NCBI GenBank assembly: GCA_019261985.1 | Contig: JAFAQY010000029.1 | Location: 1-57,251, forward strand | Length of the DNA: 57,251 nt | Reading direction: 5' to 3' | From: Bryobacterales bacterium | GTDB lineage: Bacteria; Acidobacteriota; Terriglobia; Bryobacterales; Bryobacteraceae | Shown: one piece after another, positions 16,688-25,441 of the stretch | Layout of the letters: every line of letters begins with the position of its first letter | Numbering within the stretch: the first letter of the stretch is position 1 | The notes under the pieces: model-generated | Databases searched by the model: none | The model's input: the letters and a program-made list of their open reading frames with translations, nothing else | Told to the model about the DNA's origin: nothing | Made by a program: the position numbers and the translations under genes

Positions 16688-17725
16688 ATGATTCTCGATA
16701 TCCACGCCCACGTCTGCGCGGCGCCGGAGCTTTACCAATGGCGCGCCGTGCAAATGGCGGCTCGCGGCGCGCACGGTTTTGCTTCGAAACGATTTAGCGA
16801 CGAATTCGTACGCGATCACGCGGACACGAAACGGAATCTTCGCATTATGGATTCCGTCGGCACGGACGTGCAGTTTCTTTCGCCGCGGCCGTTCCAGTTA
16901 ATGCATGCCGAAAAGCCGTGGAAGATGGTGGAGTCGTGGGCGATCGCGAATCATGAATACATCGCGCAGCAGGTAAAGTTGTTTCCTGATCGCTTCCAGG
17001 GCGTCTGCGGGCTTCCGCAAGCCGCGGGCGAACCGGTTACGTTCGGCCTCCCGGAGCTCGATCGGTGCGTGAAGCAACTGGGCTTTGTCGGAACTCTGAT
17101 CGACACCGACCCTGGCGAAGGCGACAACAGCACCCCCACGCTCGGCGATGAATACTGGTACCCGCTTTGGGAGAAGATGGTTGAGCTCGATATTCCCGGC
17201 CTGATTCACTCTACCGGCTGCAAGCATGGGCGCGAGACATACAGTCAGCACTTTATCAGCGAGGAAAGCCTGGCCGTTTTGTCGCTGATCAATTCGCGCG
17301 TATTTGAAGATTTTCCCAAGCTGAAGATCATCGTCGCGCACGGCGGCGGGTCGATTCCCTATCAAATCGGACGCTGGCAGGCCGATTTCGTGCTGAAGGC
17401 CGGAAGCACCGTTGAAGAATTCAACCGGCGCTTGAAGCTGCTCTATTTCGATACCTGCTTGCACGCGAAGAAATCGATTGAGTTGCTGGTTTCGATCGCC
17501 GGCAGCACGAATGTGCTGTTCGGGACGGAGAATCCCGGCTCGGGATCGGCGGCCAATCCCGCCACCGGCAAGAGCTTCGACGATATCAAGCCTTTGATCG
17601 ATGCCATCGAATCGCTTACAGAACAGGACCGCCGCAATATGTTCGAGGAAAACGCTCGCCGGCTCTTCACGCGCATGAGGATTCCGCGCGAAGCCGGGCA
17701 GGCGCCTGCGGGCGCGAGGGCGTGA
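16688..17725 (+). CDS. Amidohydrolase family protein, 4-oxalomesaconate hydratase (LigJ)-like
   Basis: This 345-residue protein resembles LigJ, which hydrates 4-oxalomesaconate in the protocatechuate 4,5-cleavage and gallate pathways. It begins with MILDIHAHV, the HxH metal motif of the amidohydrolase superfamily. SPRPFQLM, LFPDRFQGVCGLPQA, LDRCVKQLGFVGTLIDTDPG and EYWYPLWEKMVELDIPGLIH correspond block by block to recalled LigJ sequences. VAHGGGSIPYQIGR and LFGTENPGSG carry later active-site residues. Related ACMSD-type decarboxylases share the fold, so the reaction is not certain. The LigB-like dioxygenase gene starts 1 bp after its stop, and the two form an operon, which strongly supports a ring-cleavage role. 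Confidence 0.8.
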   Translation: MILDIHAHVCAAPELYQWRAVQMAARGAHGFASKRFSDEFVRDHADTKRNLRIMDSVGTDVQFLSPRPFQLMHAEKPWKMVESWAIANHEYIAQQVKLFPDRFQGVCGLPQAAGEPVTFGLPELDRCVKQLGFVGTLIDTDPGEGDNSTPTLGDEYWYPLWEKMVELDIPGLIHSTGCKHGRETYSQHFISEESLAVLSLINSRVFEDFPKLKIIVAHGGGSIPYQIGRWQADFVLKAGSTVEEFNRRLKLLYFDTCLHAKKSIELLVSIAGSTNVLFGTENPGSGSAANPATGKSFDDIKPLIDAIESLTEQDRRNMFEENARRLFTRMRIPREAGQAPAGARA

Positions 17726-17726
17726 C

Positions 17727-18737
17727 GTGGCGCGCATAATTTTTGGTTTGGGCACTTCGCACGGGCCGATGCTGTCGATTCCGCCGGAGTATTGGAAGGA
17801 CCGTGTTTCCGCGGACCGCGCCAACCCGAAGCATTTCTACAAAGGCGGCGTCTATAATTTCGACCAGATGGTGGATTTGCAAAAGGGCGCAAACCTGGCT
17901 GCCCAGATTACATCCGAGGTCTGCCAGGAGCGGCACCGGCGCTGCCAGAAGGCGATCGCTTCGCTTGCCGATTTCTTCGAAGTAAACCGGCCCGATGTAG
18001 CCGTGATACTCGGCAACGATCAAATGGAGATCTTCACCGAAGACCACGTGCCCGCGTTCGCAGTGTTTTGGGGCAAGTACGTAGAAGGTCATCCGCGCAC
18101 GCCTGAGTTTCTGGCCAAACTGAATCCCGGAGTCGCGCGCGCCGAAGCCGACCGCACGCCTCCGGTTTATACCGAATATCCGTGTTCACCCGAGCTCGGT
18201 TCATTGACTATCGAGAACCTGATCGATGCGGGGTTCGATGTGGCTCAGTTGACGAAGTTGCCTACCGGCGCGATCGGCTCCAATGCGGCGCCGCACGCGT
18301 ACGGGTTCGTTTATCGCCGGATCATGCGCGATAAAGTCGTTCCGCACGTGCCTGTGTTCGTGAATACGTTCTACCCGCCGAATCAGCCGCCGGCGCGGCG
18401 CTGCTATCAGTTTGGGCAGGCTCTTGGCCGAATTATCGCCGCATGGCCGGATGATATCAGGGTCGGCGTTATCGCCTCAGGCGGCTTGACGCATTTCGTC
18501 GTCGATGAGGAGTTTGATCGCGACGTGCTCTGCGCACTGGAGAAGAACGATGCGCGCGCGCTATCGGCCTTCTCCGAAGATATGTTTCAGTCCGGCACTT
18601 CGGAGATCAAGAATTGGATTGTGGCCGCTGGCGCGGTGGGCGCGGCGGGGCTGAAAATGAATCTGGTGGATTATGTTCCGTGCTACCGCTCGGAAGCAGG
18701 CACGGGCAGCGCGATGGGTTTCGCTATCTGGAATTAA
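17727..18737 (+). CDS. Class III extradiol ring-cleavage dioxygenase, LigB-like (protocatechuate/gallate type)
   Basis: This 336-residue protein should cleave a catecholic ring next to the hydroxyls using Fe(II). The N-terminus GLGTSHGPML puts the first iron ligand at His12, as in LigB. DVAVILGNDQMEIF, EYPCSPELG, TGAIGSNAAPHAYGF and FVNTFYPPNQPPARRCYQFG are LigB/DesB-like blocks, and VIASGGLTHFVVDEEFDR carries the late catalytic His. The start is a GTG at 17727, one base after the LigJ-like stop. The substrate could be protocatechuate, gallate or a related acid. No LigA-type small subunit is seen, so a one-component enzyme or a separate subunit gene is possible. Confidence 0.82.
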   Translation: MARIIFGLGTSHGPMLSIPPEYWKDRVSADRANPKHFYKGGVYNFDQMVDLQKGANLAAQITSEVCQERHRRCQKAIASLADFFEVNRPDVAVILGNDQMEIFTEDHVPAFAVFWGKYVEGHPRTPEFLAKLNPGVARAEADRTPPVYTEYPCSPELGSLTIENLIDAGFDVAQLTKLPTGAIGSNAAPHAYGFVYRRIMRDKVVPHVPVFVNTFYPPNQPPARRCYQFGQALGRIIAAWPDDIRVGVIASGGLTHFVVDEEFDRDVLCALEKNDARALSAFSEDMFQSGTSEIKNWIVAAGAVGAAGLKMNLVDYVPCYRSEAGTGSAMGFAIWN

Positions 18738-18747
18738 GGAGGTTCCC

Positions 18748-19692
18748 ATGAAAGCTCGATTTGCGATCGCAGCTTTGATCTTTGCTCCGTTATTGCCGGC
18801 GCAAAAGCAATGGACCGCGCCACGCACTCCCGATGGGCGCCCGGACCTTCAGGGCGTCTGGACCAACGCTACGATTACGCCTTTCGAGCGCCCGGCCGAG
18901 CTTGCATCAAAACCTGTCCTAACCGAAAAGGAGGTCGCCGAGCTGGAGCGCAAGGCTGCGAACAATCGGGTGGATCGCCCTCCGCAGCCGGGTGACGTCG
19001 GCAGTTATAACCAAGCGTGGTTCGATTCCGGCACGAAAGTCCTGTCTACGCGGCAGACATCGCTGGTCATCGATCCGCCGGAAGGCCGAGTGCCTGTGAA
19101 ACCGGAAGCGGAGGCCAAACGCGATTTCGATCTGGCCCATATCAGCGATAGCCCGGAATACATGAGCGTCTGGGACCGCTGCATCACGCGGGGCGTTCCG
19201 GGAGGAATGTTCCCGGCTGGGTACAACAACGCCTACCAGATTGTTCAAAGCCCCGGCTATATCGTGATTCTGTATGAGATGATCCACGCCGCGCGGGTCA
19301 TTCCGCTGGACGGCCGCCCGCATCTGCCGGAATCGGTGAAGCTCTGGGACGGCGATTCGCGCGGTCACTGGGAAGGCGACACTCTCATCGTGGACACCAC
19401 CAATTACAACAACAAGGGCTGGATCGCCACCAGCGCGGCAACCGGGCGCATCAAGGGAATACCGCAAAGCGAGGCGCTCCACGTCATCGAGCGCTTCCGG
19501 CGCACGAGTCCCGATACGCTCAGCTATGAAGTCACGATAAACGATCCAAATGAATATATGAAGCCCTGGAAAGTGGCCATGCCGCTTACGCGCGATCCCG
19601 GCTACCAAATACTGGAGTACGCCTGCCAGGAGGGGAACCACGCGGTGGAAAACGTTTTACGGAACGGCCGCGCCCAGGAGCATCAACAATAG
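18748..19692 (+). CDS. Secreted acidobacterial protein of unknown function
   Basis: The 314-residue protein begins MKARFAIAALIFAPLLPAQ, a signal peptide, at an ATG preceded by a perfect AAGGAGG five bases upstream; earlier in-frame codons overlap the dioxygenase and are rejected. The mature part reads WTAPRTPDGRPDLQGVWTN, followed later by SPGYIVILYEMIHAARVIPL and WDGDSRGHWEGDTLIVDTTN. It ends with a YEVTINDPNEYMKPW block. Many paralogues of this family are known to me from Solibacter-like genomes, but no biochemical function is established. Its ribosome binding site overlaps the stop of the LigB-like gene, so it probably belongs to the same operon and may help handle the phenolic substrate at the cell surface. 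Confidence 0.75.
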   Translation: MKARFAIAALIFAPLLPAQKQWTAPRTPDGRPDLQGVWTNATITPFERPAELASKPVLTEKEVAELERKAANNRVDRPPQPGDVGSYNQAWFDSGTKVLSTRQTSLVIDPPEGRVPVKPEAEAKRDFDLAHISDSPEYMSVWDRCITRGVPGGMFPAGYNNAYQIVQSPGYIVILYEMIHAARVIPLDGRPHLPESVKLWDGDSRGHWEGDTLIVDTTNYNNKGWIATSAATGRIKGIPQSEALHVIERFRRTSPDTLSYEVTINDPNEYMKPWKVAMPLTRDPGYQILEYACQEGNHAVENVLRNGRAQEHQQ

Positions 19693-19700
19693 TCAATCGA

Positions 19701-20141
19701 TCAAGACGACGTTTTAGGCGAGCTTTTCGCGGCGAGCGCCTCGGCCATCGACCTCTGAAACTGCAGGATCGCAGCATGGTCGCTGCGCCAAATCACCTTC
19801 GGTAGGGGAATCCGTAAAAACCGGTGCTTGGGTAGCGTAACGCCATAAATCTGCGAGGTCAGCACGCTGGCGAACCCGACGCCGCACCCGTATAACGGAA
19901 TCATTTGCGCCGATCGGATAATGGTCGCCCATCCGAACAATGTCGTCATCGAAGCCGTCGACGAAACGAGAAATACAAGAAGCTTGTTGCGGCTGCCCAT
20001 GGATCCGATTCGGCCGTATATCTGGTAACAGAAGATGGTCACAAAACCGACCGCCAGGGGCCAAATATCAAGAAAGAAAATCCGCTTTAGGTCGAAGAGA
20101 AACACGGGTAACCAGGGCACATTCAATGTAGGATCGATCAT
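19701..20141 (-). CDS. Small integral membrane protein, unknown
   Basis: The 146-residue protein has three or four hydrophobic stretches (VPWLPVFLFDL, FFLDIWPLAVGFVTIFCYQI, LLVFLVSSTASMTTLFGW, MIPLYGCGVGFASVLTSQIYG) and a basic, polar C-terminal tail. I do not recognise the family. Its start codon overlaps the stop of the upstream redoxin gene (positions 20138-20141), so the two are translationally coupled. A membrane partner in thiol/disulfide exchange is conceivable, but the protein itself has no CxxC, so this rests only on position. Confidence 0.65.
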   Translation of the reverse strand: MIDPTLNVPWLPVFLFDLKRIFFLDIWPLAVGFVTIFCYQIYGRIGSMGSRNKLLVFLVSSTASMTTLFGWATIIRSAQMIPLYGCGVGFASVLTSQIYGVTLPKHRFLRIPLPKVIWRSDHAAILQFQRSMAEALAAKSSPKTSS

Positions 20142-20647
20142 TGGACCGAGTGCCTCCGCAGCATGGAGTCGATGAGCCCGCGCAAGACGTCGCCCGATGT
20201 GAGCATCGGCGTACCCTCAGGCGCGCTTTGCGCCCGGATCATGCCGGTGCGATCGATCAAGACGACCTGGGGCGTCGCCAGACGTGTATTTTGACTGATG
20301 CCGAGAAACGAGCAAACCTCGGCTCGCGTTGTGCGGCCAACGGGAAAGGTGAGGCCCAGCCGCTTAGAGTATGCGGCAACATCGCCGTTGTCGTCGAACG
20401 CCGCTTCGACGACTTGAAATCCTCGATCGCCGAATTCCGATTGGAGCTTCTCAAACTCCTTCGAGGCTGCCTGACAATGCGAACAAGTTGTGACCACGAA
20501 GGCTAGGAGAACGACGTCCCCGCGGTAGCCGGAAAGGTTTGTGCTTCGCCCCGAGTGCCCGGCGATTTGGAAGTTTGGCGCGGGCCGCGGCACATTGACC
20601 TGCGCCACCGCCATGGAACAGGCGAGCAGAGTCCATGCAAGTTTCAT
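20138..20647 (-). CDS. Exported redoxin/TlpA-like thiol-disulfide protein
   Basis: From ATG 20647 (169 residues) the protein starts MKLAWTLLACSMAVAQ, a signal peptide; a GTG at 20671 adds eight residues and is less likely. A redoxin domain follows: RPAPNFQIAGHSGRSTNLSG, then VLLAFVVTTCSHCQAASKEF with the CxxC pair CSHC, FQVVEAAFDDNGDVAAYSKR and a cis-Pro segment LATPQVVLIDRTG. Such proteins reduce periplasmic disulfides or act as peroxiredoxins. It overlaps the small membrane protein gene by 4 bp. Upstream lie 125 bp, including the relic at 20772-20827, before the large repeat-protein gene. Confidence 0.8.
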   Translation of the reverse strand: MKLAWTLLACSMAVAQVNVPRPAPNFQIAGHSGRSTNLSGYRGDVVLLAFVVTTCSHCQAASKEFEKLQSEFGDRGFQVVEAAFDDNGDVAAYSKRLGLTFPVGRTTRAEVCSFLGISQNTRLATPQVVLIDRTGMIRAQSAPEGTPMLTSGDVLRGLIDSMLRRHSVQ

Positions 20648-20771
20648 TTGTAGTGCAATCTCCTGTCGCACGAGAGCCTACGCGCGCGTCGTGTTCGGGA
20701 GAACGAGTCTAAGCGAAAGGTTATTGAAAACGCGGGAGATTTATCGCCGGTTTTCGAGCAACTGAACTCCG

Positions 20772-20827
20772 TTAAATCGCAATCGCATCGATAGTTGCGG
20801 CCCACGTGGGCGGGTTCCCGTGAAATA
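20772..20827 (-). pseudogene. Relic of a second malectin-domain C-terminus
   Basis: Immediately after the stop of the large malectin/repeat protein gene, and in a different frame, the minus strand reads VIFHGNPPTWAATIDAIAI and then a TAA at 20772-20774. The intact gene ends IVIQFTKAAGVRPPIIDAIA followed by IQ and a stop. The relic therefore repeats the last twenty or so residues of the malectin domain, as expected from a past duplication or a frameshift that moved the stop codon. Confidence 0.45.
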
Positions 20828-23800
20828 TTACTGAATGGCGATGGCGTCGATAATCGGGGGCCTGACGCCGGCCGCCTTTGTGAATTGAATCACAATCTGG
20901 CCCGTGGATACGGTTGTGGAGAAAGACAGGCTAAGCGCGTGATTCGCACCCGCGGTCTGGAAAATATCGAAATTAGAAAGCACGGTAGTGCCGTTAATGG
21001 CTACGTTGAATACGCGTTGCCCGGCAGCGGCTACGGCCGACTCCGCGAAATCCAGAATGACCGTCCGCGTACTGTTAGGTATGCCCGTGAACGTGTATGT
21101 CATAACGCCGCTATCCGGGGCTGCCCGCCAAGATTGATATAACTTTGGATCGGGCGTGCCGGAAATGTTAGCGGTGCTACTCGAGAGGAACCCGCCACTG
21201 TAATTGGTATCGGCGCTCCAAACGTTACCGGAGGAATCCGTGTATGCAGTGGTGCTTCCGGCATCGACTCTGATAGGTGTAAAGCCCGCCGCGGCATTAA
21301 TCGTGAACGTGACCGCATTGCTCGTGCCGGCCGAGTTCGTCACGGTCACGCTCTGAGGACCGGGCGTCGCTCCGCTGGCGATCGCGAACGTCGCCGAGAC
21401 CGTTGACGCCGTCGAGCTTACGCCCGTGATCGTAATGCCGGGGATAGGGTTTATGCTCGCCCCGCTTAAATTGGAGCCGTTCAGCGTTACCCCGAACGGG
21501 GCCCCGCCGGCCACGCCGCTGCTGGGCGAAATCGAGGTCAGCGACGGAGCCGGAGGATTGATCGTGAATGTCACTGCATTGCTGGTCGAGCCCGAGTTCG
21601 TGACCGTAACGTTCTGAGGTCCGGTTGTCGCGCCGCTGGCAATGGCGAACGTCGCCGAGACCGTCGTCGCGGTCGAGCTTACGCCGGTGATTGTGATGCC
21701 GGGGATCGGATTAATGGTTGCTCCGCTCAGGTTGGAGCCGTTTAGCGTGATTCCGAAGGCGGCGCTCCCGGCAACGCCGCTGCTGGGTGAAATCGACGTC
21801 AGCGACGGAGCCGGAGGATTGATCGTAAACGTCACTGCATTGCTGGTCGAGCCCGAGTTCGTGACCGTAACGCTCTGCGGTCCGGTTGCCGCTCCGCTGG
21901 CGATGGCGAACGTCGCCGAAACTGTAGTGGCGGTCGAGCTTACGCCGGTGATGGTGATGCCGGGTATCGGATTGATGCTTGCTCCGCTCAGGTTGGAGCC
22001 GTTCAGCGTTACTCCGAACGACGCACCGCCGGCAACGCCGCTGCTGGGCGAAATCGACGTCAGCGCCGGAGCCGGAGGATTGATCGTAAACGTCACTGCA
22101 TTGCTGGTCGCGCCCGAGTTCGTGACCGTAACGTTCTGAGGTCCCGTTGTCGCCCCGCTGGCGATGGCAAACGTCGCCGAGACCGTTGACGCCGTCGAGC
22201 TTACGCCGGTGATTGTGATTCCGGGGATGGGATTGATACTCGCCCCGCTTAGGTTCGTGCCGTTCAGTGTTACTCCGAAAGATGCACCGCCGGCAACGCC
22301 GCTGCTGGGCGAAATCGACGTGAGCGTTGGCGCGCTCGTTCCGCCGCTGACGATTGAGATCGCGTTTACAATCGCCGGCAGCGACCCGCTGACGCTGGTA
22401 AAGGTAATCGCAATCGTTCCACTCGACACGGTCACCGGGAATGATTGCGGCAATGCTACCGCCTGGCCTGCAGTTTTGAAAATATCGAAATTCGATAACA
22501 CCGTCGTGCCGTTAATCGCTACATTGAATACTCTCTGCCCGACAGTGGATGCGACAGGATCGGTAAAGTCCAGCGTTGCTGAATAACTCCCATTCGGAAT
22601 GCCATTGAACGTATATACGAGCGGAGTACCCGAGGATGCCCCCCTCCAGTTTTGGTAAAGCTGCTGGTCGGGGGTGCCGGATATGGTTTTGCTCGTGCTG
22701 TTGGTAAAGCCGCCGCTATAGCCGGAATCGGCGCTCCACACATTGCCTAGCGAGTCGGTATACGCGGCGCCGCCGGTGTTGATGCGAATCGGGGTGAAGC
22801 CGATCGAGGGCGCATTAACAGTTAATGAGGTCGTGGTGCTATGACTAAGGCCTCCGGATGTAGACCCAGTTACACTGAGCGTGTATGTCCCCACCGGTGT
22901 TGTGGATGTTGTGGTCACGGTCATGGTCGACGATCCAGAACCCGCCACGGAGGCAGGAGTGAAGCCCGCCGTGGCTCCCGGCGGCAGTCCGCCGGTGGTG
23001 AAATTGACGCTGGAACTAAAGCCTCCTAAGGCAGTGTCCGTGAGCGTATACGTAGCGGAGCCGCCTTGGCTGACTGTCCGCGAGCCGGGCGATACCGAGA
23101 TGGTGAAATCGGTGACGTTCAACGTGACGGTAGTGCTGTGCGTGAGCGATCCGCTGACGCCTTGGACCGTAATCGAATACGAGCCGCCCGCCGCGCCCGA
23201 TGTAGTCACGTTGAGGGTCGCGGCTCCGGGAGCAGCCACAGGACTTCCCGTAATGTTCGCGCTGACGCCCGCCGGCAACGTACTGGTAACGGTTAAAGTC
23301 ACATTGCCGGAAAAGCCGCTGAGCACGCCAACGTTGATCGTGTAACTGGTGCTGCCCGTGGGCCCCACCGATTGAGCTCCGGGAGTCGCTGAAAGCGAAA
23401 AGTCCGGCGTTGAGGAATACGACAAAGCGCACATGCCGGCGCCAACGTTGAGCCAGTTTTGTTGAATCAGGTAATTCAGGCCGCCGAGCGTCATGTTATA
23501 GACCGCCCCATTCGATGCCGTCTTGGTGGTCCCGAAGGTCCAGGCGCACTGGTCGGCGTTTTCGTTCCCGCTTGAGAAATACCAGGCGTTCAGCAGCGGG
23601 TCCGTTGCCGATTCCTCCAGTTCATGGGAGACAATACTCGCCATGCCGTCGCCCCCGCCGCTTCCGTTCGGCCCGATGCTCTGCCATTCGCAGCTGCCGG
23701 GACATTTCAACGGATCGCCGACGAAGGCAAACGCGATATTGGTTCCCGACACAGTGGTGTAGGAATGCCAGCCGCAATATGCGCTGCAAAATCCGGTTGT

Positions 23801-24397
23801 CTCATTTACGTCGGGCGTCGTAAGCACGAAGTAGACGCCGTTGGGATCTAACGGAAGATCGTGATATGTCGATCCGGCGCCCACGTGGCTCTTGACCACG
23901 GCTTCAACGGAGCCTGTGGCCCCGAAATCCGTAACCGCCGTCCCTTGGGTGTAATTGTCGTTCACCGAGCCGCCGAATGAGACTGCGTTTGTGAGGTAAA
24001 AATTTGCGGCCGAGCACGTCGGTGGCGGCGGCGGCGGAGTCACCGTCATGTAATACGTGCTGTTAATATTGAAATACGGCGATCCGCCAATACTATTGGC
24101 GAGCGTCGTAAGAATAAAGTTTGCGCCCCAATCCAGGCTGGCCCAATTCCCGTACCAGATGTAATAAATTTTAATCGGCGAGCCGGTACCGGAACTGCAC
24201 GGGGTCGTGTAGTTTACACCCATAATCGGCCCGCCGTGATAAAGAATCGAACCCGTTCCCGCGGCCCCGGTTCCAGCGTTGCCGATATTAGCATTCAACT
24301 GATACAGTGTTTGGTCTTTTGCGGCTGTTTGATCGCTCCCGCCCAATACAAACACACCGATACTTACAAAAAGGACTGCTAGACTGGCCGTTCTCAC
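20828..24397 (-). CDS. Large secreted protein: EXORDIUM-like domain, Ig-like repeats, two malectin-like domains, four 87-residue repeats
   Basis: The gene encodes 1189 residues. GTG 24397 follows a GGAGGAG sequence and opens a signal peptide (TASLAVLFVSIGVFVLGGS). Residues 35-330 resemble the plant phosphate-induced/EXORDIUM family: SILYHGGPIMG, IYYIWYGNWA, SHELEESATDPLLNAWY and many Cys. Two Ig-like blocks follow (residues 330-525). Residues 530-690 and 1040-1189 are malectin-like carbohydrate-binding domains (FTPIRINTGG, YTDSLGNVWSADSGYSGGF, YQNWRG). Between them are four near-identical IPT/TIG-like repeats starting LTSISPSSGVAGG. The repeats are 261 bp each, so recent tandem duplication is likely. 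The HELEE sequence could be metalloprotease-like but may be coincidental. Probable role: cell-surface carbohydrate binding or adhesion. Confidence 0.8.
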   Translation of the reverse strand: MRTASLAVLFVSIGVFVLGGSDQTAAKDQTLYQLNANIGNAGTGAAGTGSILYHGGPIMGVNYTTPCSSGTGSPIKIYYIWYGNWASLDWGANFILTTLANSIGGSPYFNINSTYYMTVTPPPPPPTCSAANFYLTNAVSFGGSVNDNYTQGTAVTDFGATGSVEAVVKSHVGAGSTYHDLPLDPNGVYFVLTTPDVNETTGFCSAYCGWHSYTTVSGTNIAFAFVGDPLKCPGSCEWQSIGPNGSGGGDGMASIVSHELEESATDPLLNAWYFSSGNENADQCAWTFGTTKTASNGAVYNMTLGGLNYLIQQNWLNVGAGMCALSYSSTPDFSLSATPGAQSVGPTGSTSYTINVGVLSGFSGNVTLTVTSTLPAGVSANITGSPVAAPGAATLNVTTSGAAGGSYSITVQGVSGSLTHSTTVTLNVTDFTISVSPGSRTVSQGGSATYTLTDTALGGFSSSVNFTTGGLPPGATAGFTPASVAGSGSSTMTVTTTSTTPVGTYTLSVTGSTSGGLSHSTTTSLTVNAPSIGFTPIRINTGGAAYTDSLGNVWSADSGYSGGFTNSTSKTISGTPDQQLYQNWRGASSGTPLVYTFNGIPNGSYSATLDFTDPVASTVGQRVFNVAINGTTVLSNFDIFKTAGQAVALPQSFPVTVSSGTIAITFTSVSGSLPAIVNAISIVSGGTSAPTLTSISPSSGVAGGASFGVTLNGTNLSGASINPIPGITITGVSSTASTVSATFAIASGATTGPQNVTVTNSGATSNAVTFTINPPAPALTSISPSSGVAGGASFGVTLNGSNLSGASINPIPGITITGVSSTATTVSATFAIASGAATGPQSVTVTNSGSTSNAVTFTINPPAPSLTSISPSSGVAGSAAFGITLNGSNLSGATINPIPGITITGVSSTATTVSATFAIASGATTGPQNVTVTNSGSTSNAVTFTINPPAPSLTSISPSSGVAGGAPFGVTLNGSNLSGASINPIPGITITGVSSTASTVSATFAIASGATPGPQSVTVTNSAGTSNAVTFTINAAAGFTPIRVDAGSTTAYTDSSGNVWSADTNYSGGFLSSSTANISGTPDPKLYQSWRAAPDSGVMTYTFTGIPNSTRTVILDFAESAVAAAGQRVFNVAINGTTVLSNFDIFQTAGANHALSLSFSTTVSTGQIVIQFTKAAGVRPPIIDAIAIQ
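21290..22335. repeat. Four tandem 261-bp coding repeats
   Basis: The same landmark (CCGCTGGC at the start of the ATFAIASGA-coding segment, read on the plus strand) recurs at 21372, 21633, 21894 and 22155, exactly 261 bp apart. Each unit encodes an 87-residue Ig/TIG-like repeat of the protein above. The strict spacing and high identity suggest unequal crossing-over and possible copy-number variation. Confidence 0.85.
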
Positions 24398-24603
24398 CGA
24401 CTTCGCTCCTCCGAAAAATTACGGATATCCGGCAATATCGGCGCAGATCTACTGGAAATAGCCCCGGTCTATATAAGCCCGGTGTCCCAAGAGGATTCTT
24501 GATACGATTTGCTAGATCTAAGGGAGTGTACCAGGATGTTGTAAGATACGCAACCAAATAAAATACTAGGGATAGTACTGTAAGGAATAAGGGTGATAAG
24601 TGT

Positions 24604-25434
24604 TTAGTGCAAGGCTTGTTGTGCGCGTGTTGCAGGTACCAGCCTGGAAACTAAATCATCGTATGATAGGAAGTTCGGCACAATATAATCGGCTCCGACT
24701 GCAATAAGCCGCTGTCGTTTCCAGGCATCGATTTCCCAGCATTCGGGTTCGCGTGTTGCCACTCCCACCGCGGTGCCACCCACTAGCTTTACTTCCTCGA
24801 TCTCCACGTAGCCATCCCCGAATACTAGAATCTCCTGACCCTGGACATCGGTCTCGGAGAGAATGCGCTGAATCAGTATTTTTTTGGAGAAGTTTCGGTA
24901 ATCTTCCTGTGCGCCGTATACGCCTCCGTCGAAGTATTTGTGAATATCGAGCAGCCGGGCCTCTTCCTGCATATAGATTTCGTCGGTGCCGCTTGCGAGA
25001 TACATGCGCAGGCCCGCGTCCTTCAAACGTTCGAGCAGTGCCCGAGCGCCCGGAACCAGATATTGCTCGGGCGCGGAGTGTCCTGTGCGCAGCGCTTCTA
25101 CGCGGGTGCGAATGCGGAGCCATAAACGATCGAGATACATCTTCTTGTACTCGCGCGCGTTCAGCGCCTTTCCGCCCCGTTTCTCGATGTGCTCGACGAA
25201 TTCCATCATCTGGTAAATGGTTTCTTTTCCGGTTAAGCGCCAGACGAATTCCTCGACGATAGTGTTAAGTTGCGCTTCGGATTCTCCGGTTTTCAGATCG
25301 AACAGAATCTCGACCATCATGGGGACCATTACGTCCACCCAGCCGGAGCGAATCAAGGAAAGGGTGCCATCGAAATCGAAAAGTGCCACCCGGGGGCGCA
25401 CGGCGGGCGCTCCGGGCCGAATCTGTTCAATCAT
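24604..25434 (-). CDS. HAD-superfamily hydrolase (phosphatase-like)
   Basis: The protein from ATG 25434 has 276 residues; the frame stays open to 25686, but those codons lie antiparallel-free over the next gene and read as low-quality Cys/Ser/Pro-rich sequence. The HAD motifs are complete: motif I ALFDFDGTLSLIRSG near residues 20-32, motif II LYLASGTD, a Lys for motif III in NFSKKILIQRI, and motif IV VFGDGYVEIEE. A long alpha-helical cap lies between motifs I and II (YQMMEFVEHIEKRGGKALNA). The substrate is likely a small phosphorylated metabolite. It begins 8 bp below the end of the CAAX-related gene, with which it is probably co-transcribed. Confidence 0.82.
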   Translation of the reverse strand: MIEQIRPGAPAVRPRVALFDFDGTLSLIRSGWVDVMVPMMVEILFDLKTGESEAQLNTIVEEFVWRLTGKETIYQMMEFVEHIEKRGGKALNAREYKKMYLDRLWLRIRTRVEALRTGHSAPEQYLVPGARALLERLKDAGLRMYLASGTDEIYMQEEARLLDIHKYFDGGVYGAQEDYRNFSKKILIQRILSETDVQGQEILVFGDGYVEIEEVKLVGGTAVGVATREPECWEIDAWKRQRLIAVGADYIVPNFLSYDDLVSRLVPATRAQQALH

Positions 25435-25441
25435 CTTTCGG

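Noticed and set aside
21426-22586. Forward-strand frames with repeated Val/Pro/Leu-rich blocks
   Set aside because: They are the antisense of the 261-bp coding repeats; their apparent regularity only reflects the repeats of the minus-strand gene.
24398-24603. Possible short gene in the 206-bp gap
   Set aside because: Only chance frames occur. The gap is AT-richer than its surroundings and probably holds the promoter of the large secreted protein gene, but no box pair was clear enough to call.
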